From contig NC_064435.1 in assembly GCF_023343835.1 (NCBI RefSeq), forward strand, positions 80,486,134 through 80,550,133: 64,000 nucleotides of DNA. The letters run 5' to 3'. A model generated the notes under the pieces. It had not been told where the DNA came from. It saw nothing but the letters and a program-made list of their open reading frames with translations, and did no database searches. This DNA is from Lagopus muta (Eukaryota; Chordata; Aves; Galliformes; Phasianidae). Below, one piece after another: positions 23,807 through 35,500 of the stretch. Both the position numbers and the translations under genes were made by a program. Positions within the stretch are counted from its first letter, which is position 1. Each line of letters begins with the position of its first letter.

Positions 23807-25316
23807 ATAGAATCACAGAATAATACTTGCTCTGGATTACAACAGTTTGCACCTTATTTTGCAGCTCTACTGCCAGCTTGCTATCAGAGAACATTGTTTC
23901 ATAACTGCATTTGAGGTGACTTCCAGTTGTCCTCCACGATCTGATCCTTACTAGGTAAGCCACCAATGCAGTCATGTCTTGTGAGATTACTGCAAGATTC
24001 ATCCATGCTTGTAATGCTAAGATAAGACAAAAGCCATCAAAGCAGAATGTGTTATTAATTAGTAATTAGATAACTAGAATGAATTAAAATGGGTTGGAAG
24101 AAGTCTTTCATTCTGCATTGAACCCTTCTGAAATATAGGGTGGTTTCCTTACAGGGAAAACCATAAGAAAAAAATAAATCAAAATAAACATACATTAATT
24201 ATACTCCTGAGCCTGCTTACATGTCAAAACTATTTTAAAAATATTGCTTCATTGTTGAGGGTTAGCGTACTTTAACAGCTAGTGGCAGAACATGTAATAA
24301 GTAGGGATTTTCCATTGCATACAGCAATTACAGACAATTGACATTTGATTATAATAACCAGCAAACTTTCATGAAATAAATGACACCTGAGCAAGTTTCA
24401 TAACCTTTTGCCTCGCCCCACCTTGGAATGCGTCAGCGCTGCTTGAAGGCTAGGAATATTTCTTTCACTTGCAAACAGAATTATTTCAAACCAAGGGAGT
24501 GCAGAGCCGTCTGGAGACGGGCTCCAATAGCTAGCCTGTGTCCTGCGTCCAGTGGCTTTTAGACCTATTTACTTATGTGCAGTTCAGAATACACGGCAAG
24601 GAGCAAAATGGCAAAGGGCCTGGACCGTCCTCCCCATGTGTGTAGGAATTATACACTTGCATCCAAAAATGTATCTATTTACTGGGCCTATTCAACAGCG
24701 TCTTGTACTTACACCAGTTCTCTACTTATGTCAGTGAAGGAAGGGGCAAAGTTGTGCTTCCAAGTCAGGCTCATTTTGCACAGGGATGCAGGTATCATTC
24801 CACTGTTTTTAGTGCCTGCAGTTTGAGTGGCAGCAGACACTGCACAACAACTCAGCTCTCTAACTGTTGGAAATATGCTTGCTTGATGACAAAGTCCAGC
24901 TAAATTACCAAGACTGCACAAAGAGCATGCCAAGAGAGTTAGATCTGCAGGTGTCTCTGGCTGTTATGGGTAAAGACATGACACAAAAAAAGAAGCAGCA
25001 CTTTCAGCAAGGTTGGTAGAGCTGTATTTCCATAGATAGAAAGTTTCCATTGCAATCTCAGTCACACACTGTTCCTTCTACATGGTGAATAACACGAAAG
25101 CAAAGTTGACTTTATTTGAAGCACAGCAACAAAGAAAAAGACTGAGAAAACAGATTTGTACTCTCTCAATACTAGCTGGAGAATGGAGCGCTGCCATATA
25201 CCCCACGTATATACTGAGATTTGTTGCCAAGGTTATTGCTTTTCTGCATCTTCAGATTTGTTCTCCCCTGCCATATAGCCATTGGCCTTCACTATCATCT
25301 ATTCTCCCTCTGGATC
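23807..25316. other. Non-coding DNA, nothing firmly recognised
   Basis: No mobile element identified. It contains a CRE/MARE-like TGCGTCAGCGC (24429-24439) and a small bulged inverted repeat (24504-24524). Open frames overlap in several registers at 24550-24930, without a domain. Confidence 0.5.
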
Positions 25317-25463
25317 TAAGGAGGTCACCATCTCTGGAGGTGTTCAAGAGTTGTTTGGATGTGGCACTGAAGGACATGATTTACCTGACACGATGGTGGT
25401 TGGTTGATGGTTTGGCTAGATGATCTCATTGGTCTTTTCCAAACTTAATGATTCTATGATTCA
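25317..25463 (+). mobile_element. CR1 LINE, 3' tail fragment
   Basis: GTCACCATCTCTGGAGGTG, TTGGATGTGGCACTGAAGGA, GGCTAGATGATCTCATTGGT, TTTCCAAACTTAATGATTC and TATGATTC follow the CR1 3' order. About 145 bp, non-coding. It supplies the C-terminal half of a 113-codon open frame (25082-25423), which I therefore do not call as a gene. Confidence 0.95.
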
Positions 25464-27783
25464 TACTTTAGTGTGAAGAGTGTATCTGGAGCCAAGGAAC
25501 TTTAGCCTATCTTGCTTCTCTTCTGTTCTGCTAGGAATGAACAAACCTTTGCAGTTGCAGCAGTCGATGTGACTGATGTGAATCAGGATGACAGAGGAAG
25601 CATGGATAATGTCTGGGAGATATTTCAGATGCTTAATGGCTGCACAGTGCTGAGAACACTTTTACAGTGTAATAGGACAATATTTATTAGGTGCCTGGCA
25701 ATCTCATTGTTTTCTGCCCACTTTCAGTTTTTGCTATTTTTTAAGAGACTGTCTAGTTTATTCATCTTACATGTAATGAAGAGCTTAACTGTTCTGACAC
25801 CTGAACTTTTGAGAACTCTTAAGAACTCTTAATTGCTCAGCTTAGAAAAAAAGTCTAGGTCCAGCACAGAACAGATGTATAGTAATAAACTTATCTCATA
25901 ATGTCAAATGATTAAACAGTGGATTTTTTTTACATTTAAATATACAAGACTTTCCATTAAGGAGCTTTGTTGACTCTGATAACAGTTTCACAACCATTAA
26001 GTTTATTTCTACAGCTATTTGTTAAAAGCTAATAGGGAAAATAATAGAAACTAATTGAAAAGCAAAGCAAACAAAGCAGAGCCCAGAATGTTTCTGTTAA
26101 TAAGCAATAGAGATTGTATTGATTTCATTTTATAAACAACATTAATCCTCAATAACAATTAAAGTGTAGACAGGTTGCTTGTTTAAGTTATCAGATAAGA
26201 TGGCCTACTCAGGTATATATCAGGAGTAGTAATTTGAAAAGGATATGAGGATTCAAGAAGCTATTGATCTATCCATCATGAGCTTGTGTCAAGAGAAATG
26301 TTCTTGGCAAGGTGCAGCAGTTCTATTTCAGCTGTCTTCAAATCACTGCTACTCAAAGATCAGCAGTGCTTAAGTTCTATCTGCTGGAAAGCACTGCAAG
26401 CCAAAAATGGTAGAGTTTCAAAAGCAGCTTTATGTATTTTTTAAAGAATTTCAGGGATGAGTGAAGTCTTGAATGTTGTGTGCTACCAGAACACAGATGG
26501 TGGAAGTGAGTGTCCATATCCTCAGAGCAGGATCCATGTTCAGGGCTATGGTAAGGTTTCTTTCTGGGTGTACTCAGCTGTTTCTGAGATACTTCTGCAC
26601 CTAAACCAGATGCAGAATAGAATCCCATTCTGGTCTGTGGCTTGGATCTTTAAGGAAAACTGAAAAATAATGATGCAAATGCAAATCTCTTGAAAACCAG
26701 ATTACTAATAAATTTTCTATTACTTGTTTTTGTATGACTTTGTCTTGTCTGTTAGCTGGTGATTGGAAGCCTCTTAGGATTATCAACACAGCTGACCACG
26801 GAGGTGCTCTTTGTGTTCACCCAATGGTGTAGCAGTGGCTAGGAAGGGCAGCAAGCCTGTCTGCAGCATGTCCAGGCTGCCCCCTCTCAGTCTCACAAGA
26901 AACCTGAGCTCAGTTACCAGCCTGTGCAGATGACATTATCCTGTCATGGCTGCTACTGGTTTCTATGCCAGCTTGCTGAAAGCTGAGTGAGTCAACAACC
27001 TAATGTGCCATGCATCTCATCCTGACAGAGGCATGACTTAATGTTCTCCTGAAGAAATTGGGCTGATTTTCAGGGACTAGTTCAGCATCCGTTAGATGAA
27101 AAAGGAAAAAGGAGATTTGAGTGTGATTCTGAGATCTTGTGTTAACTGCTCACCTGGGATGGAAGGCACTGATGTCAGTTCCTGTTTTATTAAACGTACA
27201 GCACAGAAGTGTGAAATAGGCAGCAGAACAAGGACTGACACTCTGTTTTCTCCTTCCAGCTGAATGTCTAAGAGTCTATACATTCTCCCTGGCTAAGAAA
27301 ATATCTGATTATTCCAAATAGTGTGGAACTGCTTCCTCAGGAATGGATGTTATTAATCCCAAGCTGCCTTGTAGTCTCTTCAAGAGAATTGATTTGAATT
27401 CTTTTGTGGTGAGGGGGAAATGAAGCCAGTTCCCCTGTGGATGTGGGTGAGGCCTCTGGTTCTGAGCCAGGTGGATAAACTAGGGATAACCTCCTCCAGC
27501 TGTGCTTTGAGAAAAGTGGTGCATGCTCCTACCTCTGACTGTGGAGTGGGGTCTGAAACACCCGTAGTGTGCCCTATGTCCTAGGGAAAGGTCAGATTTA
27601 AGACAGGATCTTCTCAGCAGTGCTCTGTGTTCTGTGGAAGCCCTAGCCTGGGGTGCATCAGCACTGCTCATCAGGTGAGAGAAGGGATTGTCCTGCTGTG
27701 CTCTGCACTGTGTGGCATCACCTGGAGCACTGGGTGTGGGTTTGGTAGGTTTTGTATAAGAAAGACATAGAACTATTATGCCC
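25464..27783. other. Non-coding DNA, nothing recognised
   Basis: No element identified. A 106-codon plus-strand frame at 25512-25832 follows an acceptor-like TTCTGTTCTGCTAG near 25533 but has no known domain. Two overlapping octamer motifs lie at 26673-26686. Confidence 0.5.
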
Positions 27784-28208
27784 AAAGGAGGGCTTCTAAG
27801 ATGCGGAAGGGTCTGGAGGACAAGGAGTATGAGGAGCAGCTGTGGGCCCTCAGTTTGCTCAGCCCTGAGCAGAGGAGCTGAGGGGAAGCCTGATGGTGGC
27901 TGCAGCTCCTCACAGGGAGCGCTGAGCTCTGCTGTGTGTGACAGCGACAGGGCCCGAGGGAACGGCATGGAGCTGCGTCAGGGGAGGGCAGCTGGGGTCA
28001 GGGAAAGGGTCTGCACCAGAGGGCGGTGGGCACAGAATGGGCTGCACAGGGCAGCGGGCACAGCCCCGAGTGTCAGAGTTCAAGGAGTGTTTGGACAGCG
28101 CTCTCGGATGTAGGGTTTGGATTTTGGATGTTCCCTTGTGGAGCCAGGAGCTGGACTTGATGATCTTTGTGGTTCTTTTCCAGCTTGGGATATTCTGTGG
28201 TTCTGTGA
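27784..28208 (+). mobile_element. CR1 LINE, GC-rich 3' fragment (galliform-like subfamily)
   Basis: Blocks: GGGTCTGGAGGACAAGGAGT, TATGAGGAGCAGCTGTGGGC, AGGAGCTGAGGGGAAGCCTG, GGAACGGCATGGAGCTGCGT, then AGCTGGACTTGATGATCTTT, TTCTTTTCCAGCTTGGGATA and TTCTGTGGTTCTGTGAAG. The GC-rich text and TTCTGTG tail fit CR1 families common in chicken-like birds. The copy covers about 425 bp of the end of ORF2/3' UTR and encodes nothing intact. A 162-codon open frame on the opposite strand (27480-27968) is an antisense shadow of this GC-rich copy and its upstream flank. Confidence 0.93.
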
Positions 28209-29418
28209 AGAAGATATTTGGATGTTTTCAAACCAGACTTTGCTCCAGGAGGTGCTCTGAGAAGGGCTCAGTGAGTACAGTGCCTTTTTCTCCTTTCTGA
28301 ACTGAAATGCTTCCCTCTGCTAATGAACACTGGGATCAAACTCCTGCCTTTGATGGAGAAGTAAGACTGGGAATAGCCATGCTAGAAGCTTGTAATTTAG
28401 TGTTCTTTGTTCAAGATAAAATACATTACATTTCATACAAATCAAATTTAAGAATGGAGCAGTACACTGCATATATTTGCATTTCTGCTTGTTTAATTTA
28501 TATGATTAATTAAGGAGAGCAATAGAGATTGCTGGAATTATGAGATGACTGAGAGATAAGCGAGGAAATCGACATGAATAGAAGCATTTTCTTCAAGTGT
28601 CTATCTGTTTACTGTAAGATTGCCTGGCTTAGAAAAGGTGGTTACAAAAAGGAATCACTGTAGCTGTCTGTCTTATGGCAGAGGCTTGCAGTTGCCCCAG
28701 GTAAAAATTTCCTGTTAACTTTTGCAGCCTTTGGAGAGTAGCCGACTGTCATGAATTCCTAGTCAATATTTGTGTAATGCTCTTTGGCAAGTCACACCAT
28801 TTGCTATTTGCTTGATCAATGCATAATAGGCCAATGACTCAATATTATAAAACTCAATGACCTGTGAAACTTCAACATTTACATTTCTGTTAAAGTCTCA
28901 AATAGTTTTTTATTAGTAGGAACTCAAGCTAAAATGCCAATCAGATAAGCTTGATGACAATTATTAGGTATTTTCTTCGTCACGTTGAAACAGATTCTAG
29001 TGCTTTTTCTAAAATTAAACATAATATCAAACGAATGAATTTACTCACAGGGAAGGACAAAACTCATCATGTATTGGACACATTAGAAGATACAAAGATC
29101 AAAGTGTCTCCTAGAAAGCATCAGAAACGTATCTGGATTTTTGGCTTTATTTGGTCGACTTCTTACAGTATGTTGCAGCTGTTACACCCAAACAGGCAGA
29201 GAACATTTACTGTCTTACAGTGGTAGCGGTATGTTTCACAGGACCTCTCTGTATGAGCCACAGTCACAATCATCTGGTTATCAAAGTCTGTGTAGCTTTG
29301 CTTCTTTTAGAATATTAAATGTATGACAAGATGAAATCCTGACTCCACTGAATTCATAGTAAAACTCCCAAGGGACAGTATCTCAGTCCCAGTGGGGAAC
29401 ATTCCTGCCTTTCATTTA
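28209..29418. other. Non-coding DNA, nothing recognised
   Basis: No element identified. A 91-codon plus-strand frame at 28951-29226 is lysine-rich but has no motif that I can name. Confidence 0.5.
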
Positions 29419-29555
29419 GAATCATAGAATTACTCACGTTGGAAAAGACATTAAAGATCATGAAGTCCAACTGCAATCTGACCATACTGCCCTAACTCCA
29501 TCTGCTAAATCACGTTCCTGAGCAACACATCCCAAAGGATTTTTAAACACGCTTA
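29419..29555 (-). mobile_element. CR1 LINE, 3' tail fragment
   Basis: Reverse-complement tail: AGAATCATAGAATTACTCAC, GTTGGAAAAGACATTAAAGA, TCATGAAGTCCAACTGCAAT, ACTGCCCTAACTCCATCTGC and CACGTTCCTGAGCAACACAT. Non-coding; the right-hand boundary fades out and is approximate. Confidence 0.9.
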
Positions 29556-32500
29556 CTTTTACAGGCTCCTAAAATACTCCCTTTACATCCTGTTGCCCAT
29601 GCTTACACTGGCCCCTTGCAGCATAAAGCAACTTTAGGTGTGACTTAAACTGTAGCTATTTGAGTAGACTGAGCATTCTCAGTGGTGATCAGACTCTAAC
29701 TGGCTTTTCATTGCCACAGTAGCTACTGTGCTGCTCACGTTGAAATGAGTGAATAAATGAGCACTGCCAGAGAGGAGGAGGGTGGCTGCTGCCAGGCTGG
29801 ATGCTCAGGCACCATGTCCCTGTACAAGGTCACTGGCTTCCACAATTATGTTTTTAGTGTTTGGGTGCTCTTGGGATATTTCAGTGCAAAGTCAAGCATG
29901 GAAATGTGAACTGCTTCTGCAGCTGGGTTACGTGGCTAAGAGCCGTGCATTTGGCTGACCAGAAAGCATTTAAAATACACAGGTGAGCCACTGGGTCTGA
30001 AAAGTGAATTATTAATTTGGTCCTTGAGTGACTACAGTGCTAGTCCTTTTTGGTGCAGGATCAAAAGGGTGAAGTTAAACTATTTGTTGCTCAGTGCAGA
30101 CACCGGAGAGTGTTCATGCCAGCAAATACAACAGAAAAGCAGAGCCATATCTTCTTCTCATCTGTTATAAATCAGTCCGCCCAAGCTCATTGTCAGGTAC
30201 TGCAGTTGTCTCTATATTAAACAGAGCTAATTAGGTCTGCTTGCTGTTGACAGAAAGTTCAGCTAATTGTATGAATGTACCTTTGGTGTAGTAGAATTGC
30301 ATGTTAAAATTATAATTCTGGATTAAGAAAGTAGATTTAGATATGTGCAGATATTACCACATACATAGAAATACTTTTTTATTTTCCATTTTGAAGTACA
30401 ACAACTTGAAGAATCATCAACAAGGTACATGTTTACCAAAACAATCGTATTGATGAACAGTCTTATTTGTTGTTTCTACTCAAAAACTATCAAGATTAGG
30501 ATCAGTTGTGAAGTGAAAACTCTAACAACAAAAATGAAGCTCTTAGTAATTATCTGATCTAATTAACAGTGAGGGCTGGCATAAGGAATATTCTGCAGAC
30601 CTTTAAGGCTCAGTACTGGAGGATTTAAAGGAGAAAGCTAGCAGGGGATGTGACAAAGGACGTGAGAAGCTCTTTACTGGCCAAGCCTGAGTTGGCAAGG
30701 CAGTTGTATGGAGCACATGTAGTAAATGAGGGCTAGTCTCAGCGCTCAGAATGGTCCAAATCTGTGTGCCTAAGCAGTCACACTGGACGTTATTAACACT
30801 CATTCCTCAAGTGAGAGGAACTCACAACTGTTCATGTTTACATCTACAGTAGCTCCCACAGCCTTTGTGGAACAGGAATAGTTGAGATAAGTGAGGTATT
30901 TCACATAATGCACATGATAGAAAAAATTATCTGGTACTAAATGCTAGAAGAATGATAAGCCTTATTGGAGTACGCCTGTATTTCTGAAGAATTTGGACAG
31001 TTTTAGTTGATTTGGACCATGCTGGCCATGGTATAGCACCTCTGTTTCAGCAGTGCTTTATGTCCCTCCCTCAGCACAATGGGCTTTGTTTACTTTGCAC
31101 TGTATGAATGCTTTGTAAACATGTGTGTATATGTAAGTGCAGGTTGTTACATGCACTTACTTGAAGCAACTAAGAGCAACTGTTGGGTCACTATTTGCAT
31201 GAAGAATGTGTGTGGGTTTATCATTATGCAAAAGGTATCAGACACACCTGCCAGAACAAATGAAACTTTTCTAGAAAAAACAAACCTGCCTTTTTGTTTT
31301 ATTGAATATCTGCAATCTTGTCTCTTGCTATTGCGCCACACTTGGAATGTCAACAGTGGGTTGGCAAAGTTCGTGTCACCCTGATTCATGCAACCCTTGA
31401 AACCAATGCTCAGGAAACAAATTAAATCTGAAGCAATGTGAGGACAGGGTAAAAGGGTGAGGAGAGGGAAGAGGCAATCATTCTAGCAAGGGAAAATTAA
31501 GATTATGTCAACACAGCACAGTGCTGTGGAGCCAACACAGTGTTCCTGAGCAGCATCAAATAGGTGGACATAGCTATTTTAGGTAACTTAAATTTAAAAT
31601 ACTACCCATGCTTGCTAGTCAGAGCAATTCACTCAGTGCCTGCAATGGGGTTACCTTACCTTTACCATATCTTTCTTTTAGGATGGACTTGTGTCTATTT
31701 TCATTAGGAAGGGACGAGTTCAGGCTGCCTGTGCCAATAGGCCTTCCTGCCTAGGAGAAGCAGCTCTCCCCATCTCTGTCTGAGGGAAGCCTTCATCATG
31801 AGGAGTCCCACTGAGCTTGGGGGCAGCTCCTAGAACCCATCATATTGCAGTGAGAAATAGACCCCGCTTTCCTTTCACCCCTTTGTATGTGTGAAAGGGC
31901 CTTGTTCACTTCTGGGTTTAAAAGCATGCTTTGGAGACTAAAGTTCAATCTACCTTGCCTACTTTTTATTCATTCTGTTTGCACTGTAGTAAAAGTAATC
32001 TCACTCACTGCTTCTCTACTTAGAAAGTCAGAGAGACTATTCAGTGTTTTTAGAAAGCCCTGTTAATTGTGTTACGTTGAAGAAGAAAATTGGAGCTATC
32101 CATCACATATGTATAAAAAGAACAAACAGGGTAGCCCTCTTGGGAATAAGCAGTGGGAAAAAAAAAACAACAGCACAGAAGGCAAACGACAAACGTTGTT
32201 CATTATCTTCATTTTCTGAAGCAGTGAACGAGGAACTACATAGACCATAAATAACAGTGACTGTGAAATAAAAGGAATAGCAAAGGAGGGAAAGCTAGTT
32301 TAGGGTATGGTGTGGTAGGTAGCAGTGTGTTTAATGTAATACAAAAGATATAAAGGGAGTTCTTGTTTTTCTTACCAGTGTGTGCTGTTAGGTGCTACCT
32401 TTGTTGTGCATGGATGAAACAAGCTCTAATAAGAGTCAGAGTTTGTCCTAAGAAATAATTTACACTGAGTGCTCCTCGTTGCAAATATAAGAATTTGCTT

Positions 32501-35500
32501 TGTTTAGTATTCTGAAATCTATCCTCAGTGCTATGAGAGGATTACATGGACAAAGCCCCTAACCTGCCTCAGTAAGTTCATGTTTCCCTTCCAGCAGGCT
32601 AGTGATGTGCCATTTTGTGTGTGACACTTTCCTCCCCTGGATCACTTGTCATTTTCCTAAGTACAATTGGACTTGTCTTGCTTTGCTTCTCTCTCCAAAT
32701 CTTAAACTGAATTAGTGTTCAGTGCTTAGGTGGAGAAAGACTTGAGGGTTGTTTCTCAATCTCCCTCTGAATCAGAGGCCATCATGAACCCAGCTAATCC
32801 ATGCTGTCAAACAATGAGACTTTTTGCTCATGTCAGTGAAAGAAAAGTGAATGGAGTGCTTTATTTTTAATGCCAGGCTTATAAACTGCAACAGAAAGTG
32901 GAGATGATGCTACCAAAGTAAATGAAAGAATAATGTGACTGCATATTGTGTGCATATTGTATTACCGTACACCTTCAAATAAATTCTGAAACGTTCAGTG
33001 AAATTTCCCAGGTGTTTGCTGGGAAATTCGTTCATTGCTAAAGTGGAAGAAAGAACAGAGAGAGAAGACTGTAAGCCAACTGAATCTTTTAAGTCACTGC
33101 ATTAAGTTCATCAGTTCTGCGTTTATTTGGCCAGTGGAGTGATCTCTGAAATGAATTTGACCTACTATTTTATTTTAAAAGTAAGACCTTGGTCTTGCAA
33201 AGATTACCACACCTGCTTCTGGTTAAGCATGCAAGTAATCCCAAGGAATTCAGCGTGATTCTTTGCATACCTGAAGTTCTGCATGTTTTGTATCATCAGA
33301 TCTGGCACTCTTTATCACTGTCAACATGTATCCAGGCAGTGTCATCTGCTCAGGAACTGACTGAAAGTACTAATGGAATATTGAGATCATAGGAAAAATA
33401 AGCATCAGAAATATACAGCACTACCAAAAAAAAGAAAAAAGGTAGAGATGACCATAAGAAAAACTGACAAATCAAGCTCATCTTGTTGTCTTTATTTATT
33501 ACAAGAGAGGAAACATGATCACATAAAGAGTATTCATTTATTACAACCCACAGAGTATATCTTGTTGTTCTGTTATGCTCTTGTGACCTGACAAATATAT
33601 CTTATTCTGTAGAATCTGACTAGGGAACAAAATGAATTGTCCTCTGCTGTAGCTTTTAACCCCTTGAAACAGAATATAAATGGAGTAGATATACATAGCT
33701 TAGCAATCTAAAGGCTGGTATTGGTAGGGCTGCATGGTCCATGATGAGGAAGTACCCATAAAATTGTTTAGGCAGTTCTGTTTAGGGAAATCTGAAGGAA
33801 TCACCTTGGCCTTGGTGATGAGCCCACATTTCCCTGGAGAAAACGTAAAATGTGCAAAGGCAGGAAAAGGGAATCTCACATTCTTCTGCCTTTGATACAG
33901 CTGTTTGCATTCTCCAGATGCCATTACAAATGGCGAAAGATTGCTAACCTTGACTTTTCGTCAAAAGCATTAAATCCTTTAGGCTTTCAAACAACCAGGA
34001 TAGCACCATTTCAGCATTTACATTTTATTCCTTAAGCTAAGATTTTGTGTAGAAAAAAGCTTCTCAATGGTTAAATGGCACTCATCATCCATTATCTTAA
34101 AATCAAACTTATAAACACTATAGGTTTCCTCTGTATGTAGGAAGCTGGTAATGTGGCTAGGAAATGATGGTTTAGTAATGTCACTAACACAGATTAAAAA
34201 TATAATCTTAGCTTTGATTACAAGAGGATGAAGTATTATGCTGATGCACTTTTTTGGTTGTATCACTAACATGATGATGATTTATTGTATTTTCATCTAT
34301 TCTGGTTTTCTTCTGTGTTCTACAGTCTAACAGTGGATCTTCCCTTGATGGTTATTGGATACTTTCCATTTGGCTATTTTGTTTTTAAAGTCTAATTTGC
34401 TAAAAATAAATGAGCTCTTGTTTGCTTGTTTCCTACGATTCTGGGGGACAGACCATTACAGTCAGCTTCTCCCAGTACATCACTCGGCACAAGAAAGAAT
34501 TTCTCTAACTTGTCTTGTTGTCCCCATATGATATCCTCCAACTGCCTTTTGATATAAACTTCTCCAATACTGCCTGAGGAAAGGGAAAATCCCAAGACAA
34601 ACGTGCACATACACAAGTACCAGAAGCACCTTCTCAAAAATGCTTTCAGAAACAGACTTAATGCAGCTCACACAGGCTAAAATCAGCTTCTCTTTTAGAT
34701 CTAATTACATCACTTATAAAAGTGGAGCCAGCTGGGCTTATTCTATCTTCTTCAGTTCCTAGAAGGTTATTCTAGCTCAATGCCTATTAGGTTGCTGTCG
34801 TCAAGGATTTTACAGCTGTACTCTGAGAAGATAATCTATGATCAGTCGTCTCATCTCTAAGATAACTGGTAAACTTGTTTTTTGCAATTTCTAACTTGCT
34901 GCCCTCCATCCTTGCTTTTCAAAAAACGAAATTACTGGAGCAGCCAGGACAAGTTCTTATACCCAGGATATGCACTCATAGCTTAGCTTCAGCTGTGACT
35001 GGGAAGGCGAGGGGACTTTTCTTCTGGCTGTGAGCCATCAACCATGCAGAAAGCATCTGTATGGTGTGCGGTGCTTAGAGGAAGGAAAGGTGTCTCGTAT
35101 CCCAGTCCTTTATAATGCCAGTCATGTTGGAGGGCTTATTTTGAGCTGGAGTAGGAGACTACTTTTTTCTTCCTATTCAGCAGAAAGTGTTTAGACAGTT
35201 TGAAGAACTCTTGTCTTTCTTCCTCTATTTGAACTCAAGTCTTCAATTAGATGTAATTGAAAAAGGTACAGTAAATGGCAGGTGCCTGCCTATTTGGAAG
35301 GCATAATTATGACTAGCTTGTAGACTTAGAATTTTGATGACTGAATAAATAAAGAAGACAGATGTGTTTGTGTACACACCAACAGCAATATTAACAAGAT
35401 GACACATTGACATGTGTATTTCTGTAGTCTGTAGAAAGAGGGAGAAAGTGAGGGATTTGCAATATTTTTTCCCTCTTTTTTGTAAAATGATCATCTCTTA

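Noticed and set aside
25082-25423. 113-codon plus-strand open frame
   Set aside because: Its C-terminal third is the CR1 tail at 25317-25463.
25512-25832. Acceptor-like site and acidic open frame that looks somewhat protein-like
   Set aside because: No donor at a sensible place, no recognised domain, and the frame degenerates into T-rich hydrophobic codons.
27480-27968. 162-codon open frame on the minus strand
   Set aside because: Its 5' half is antisense to the GC-rich CR1 copy at 27784-28208. GC-rich antisense sequence has few stops, and no protein domain is visible.
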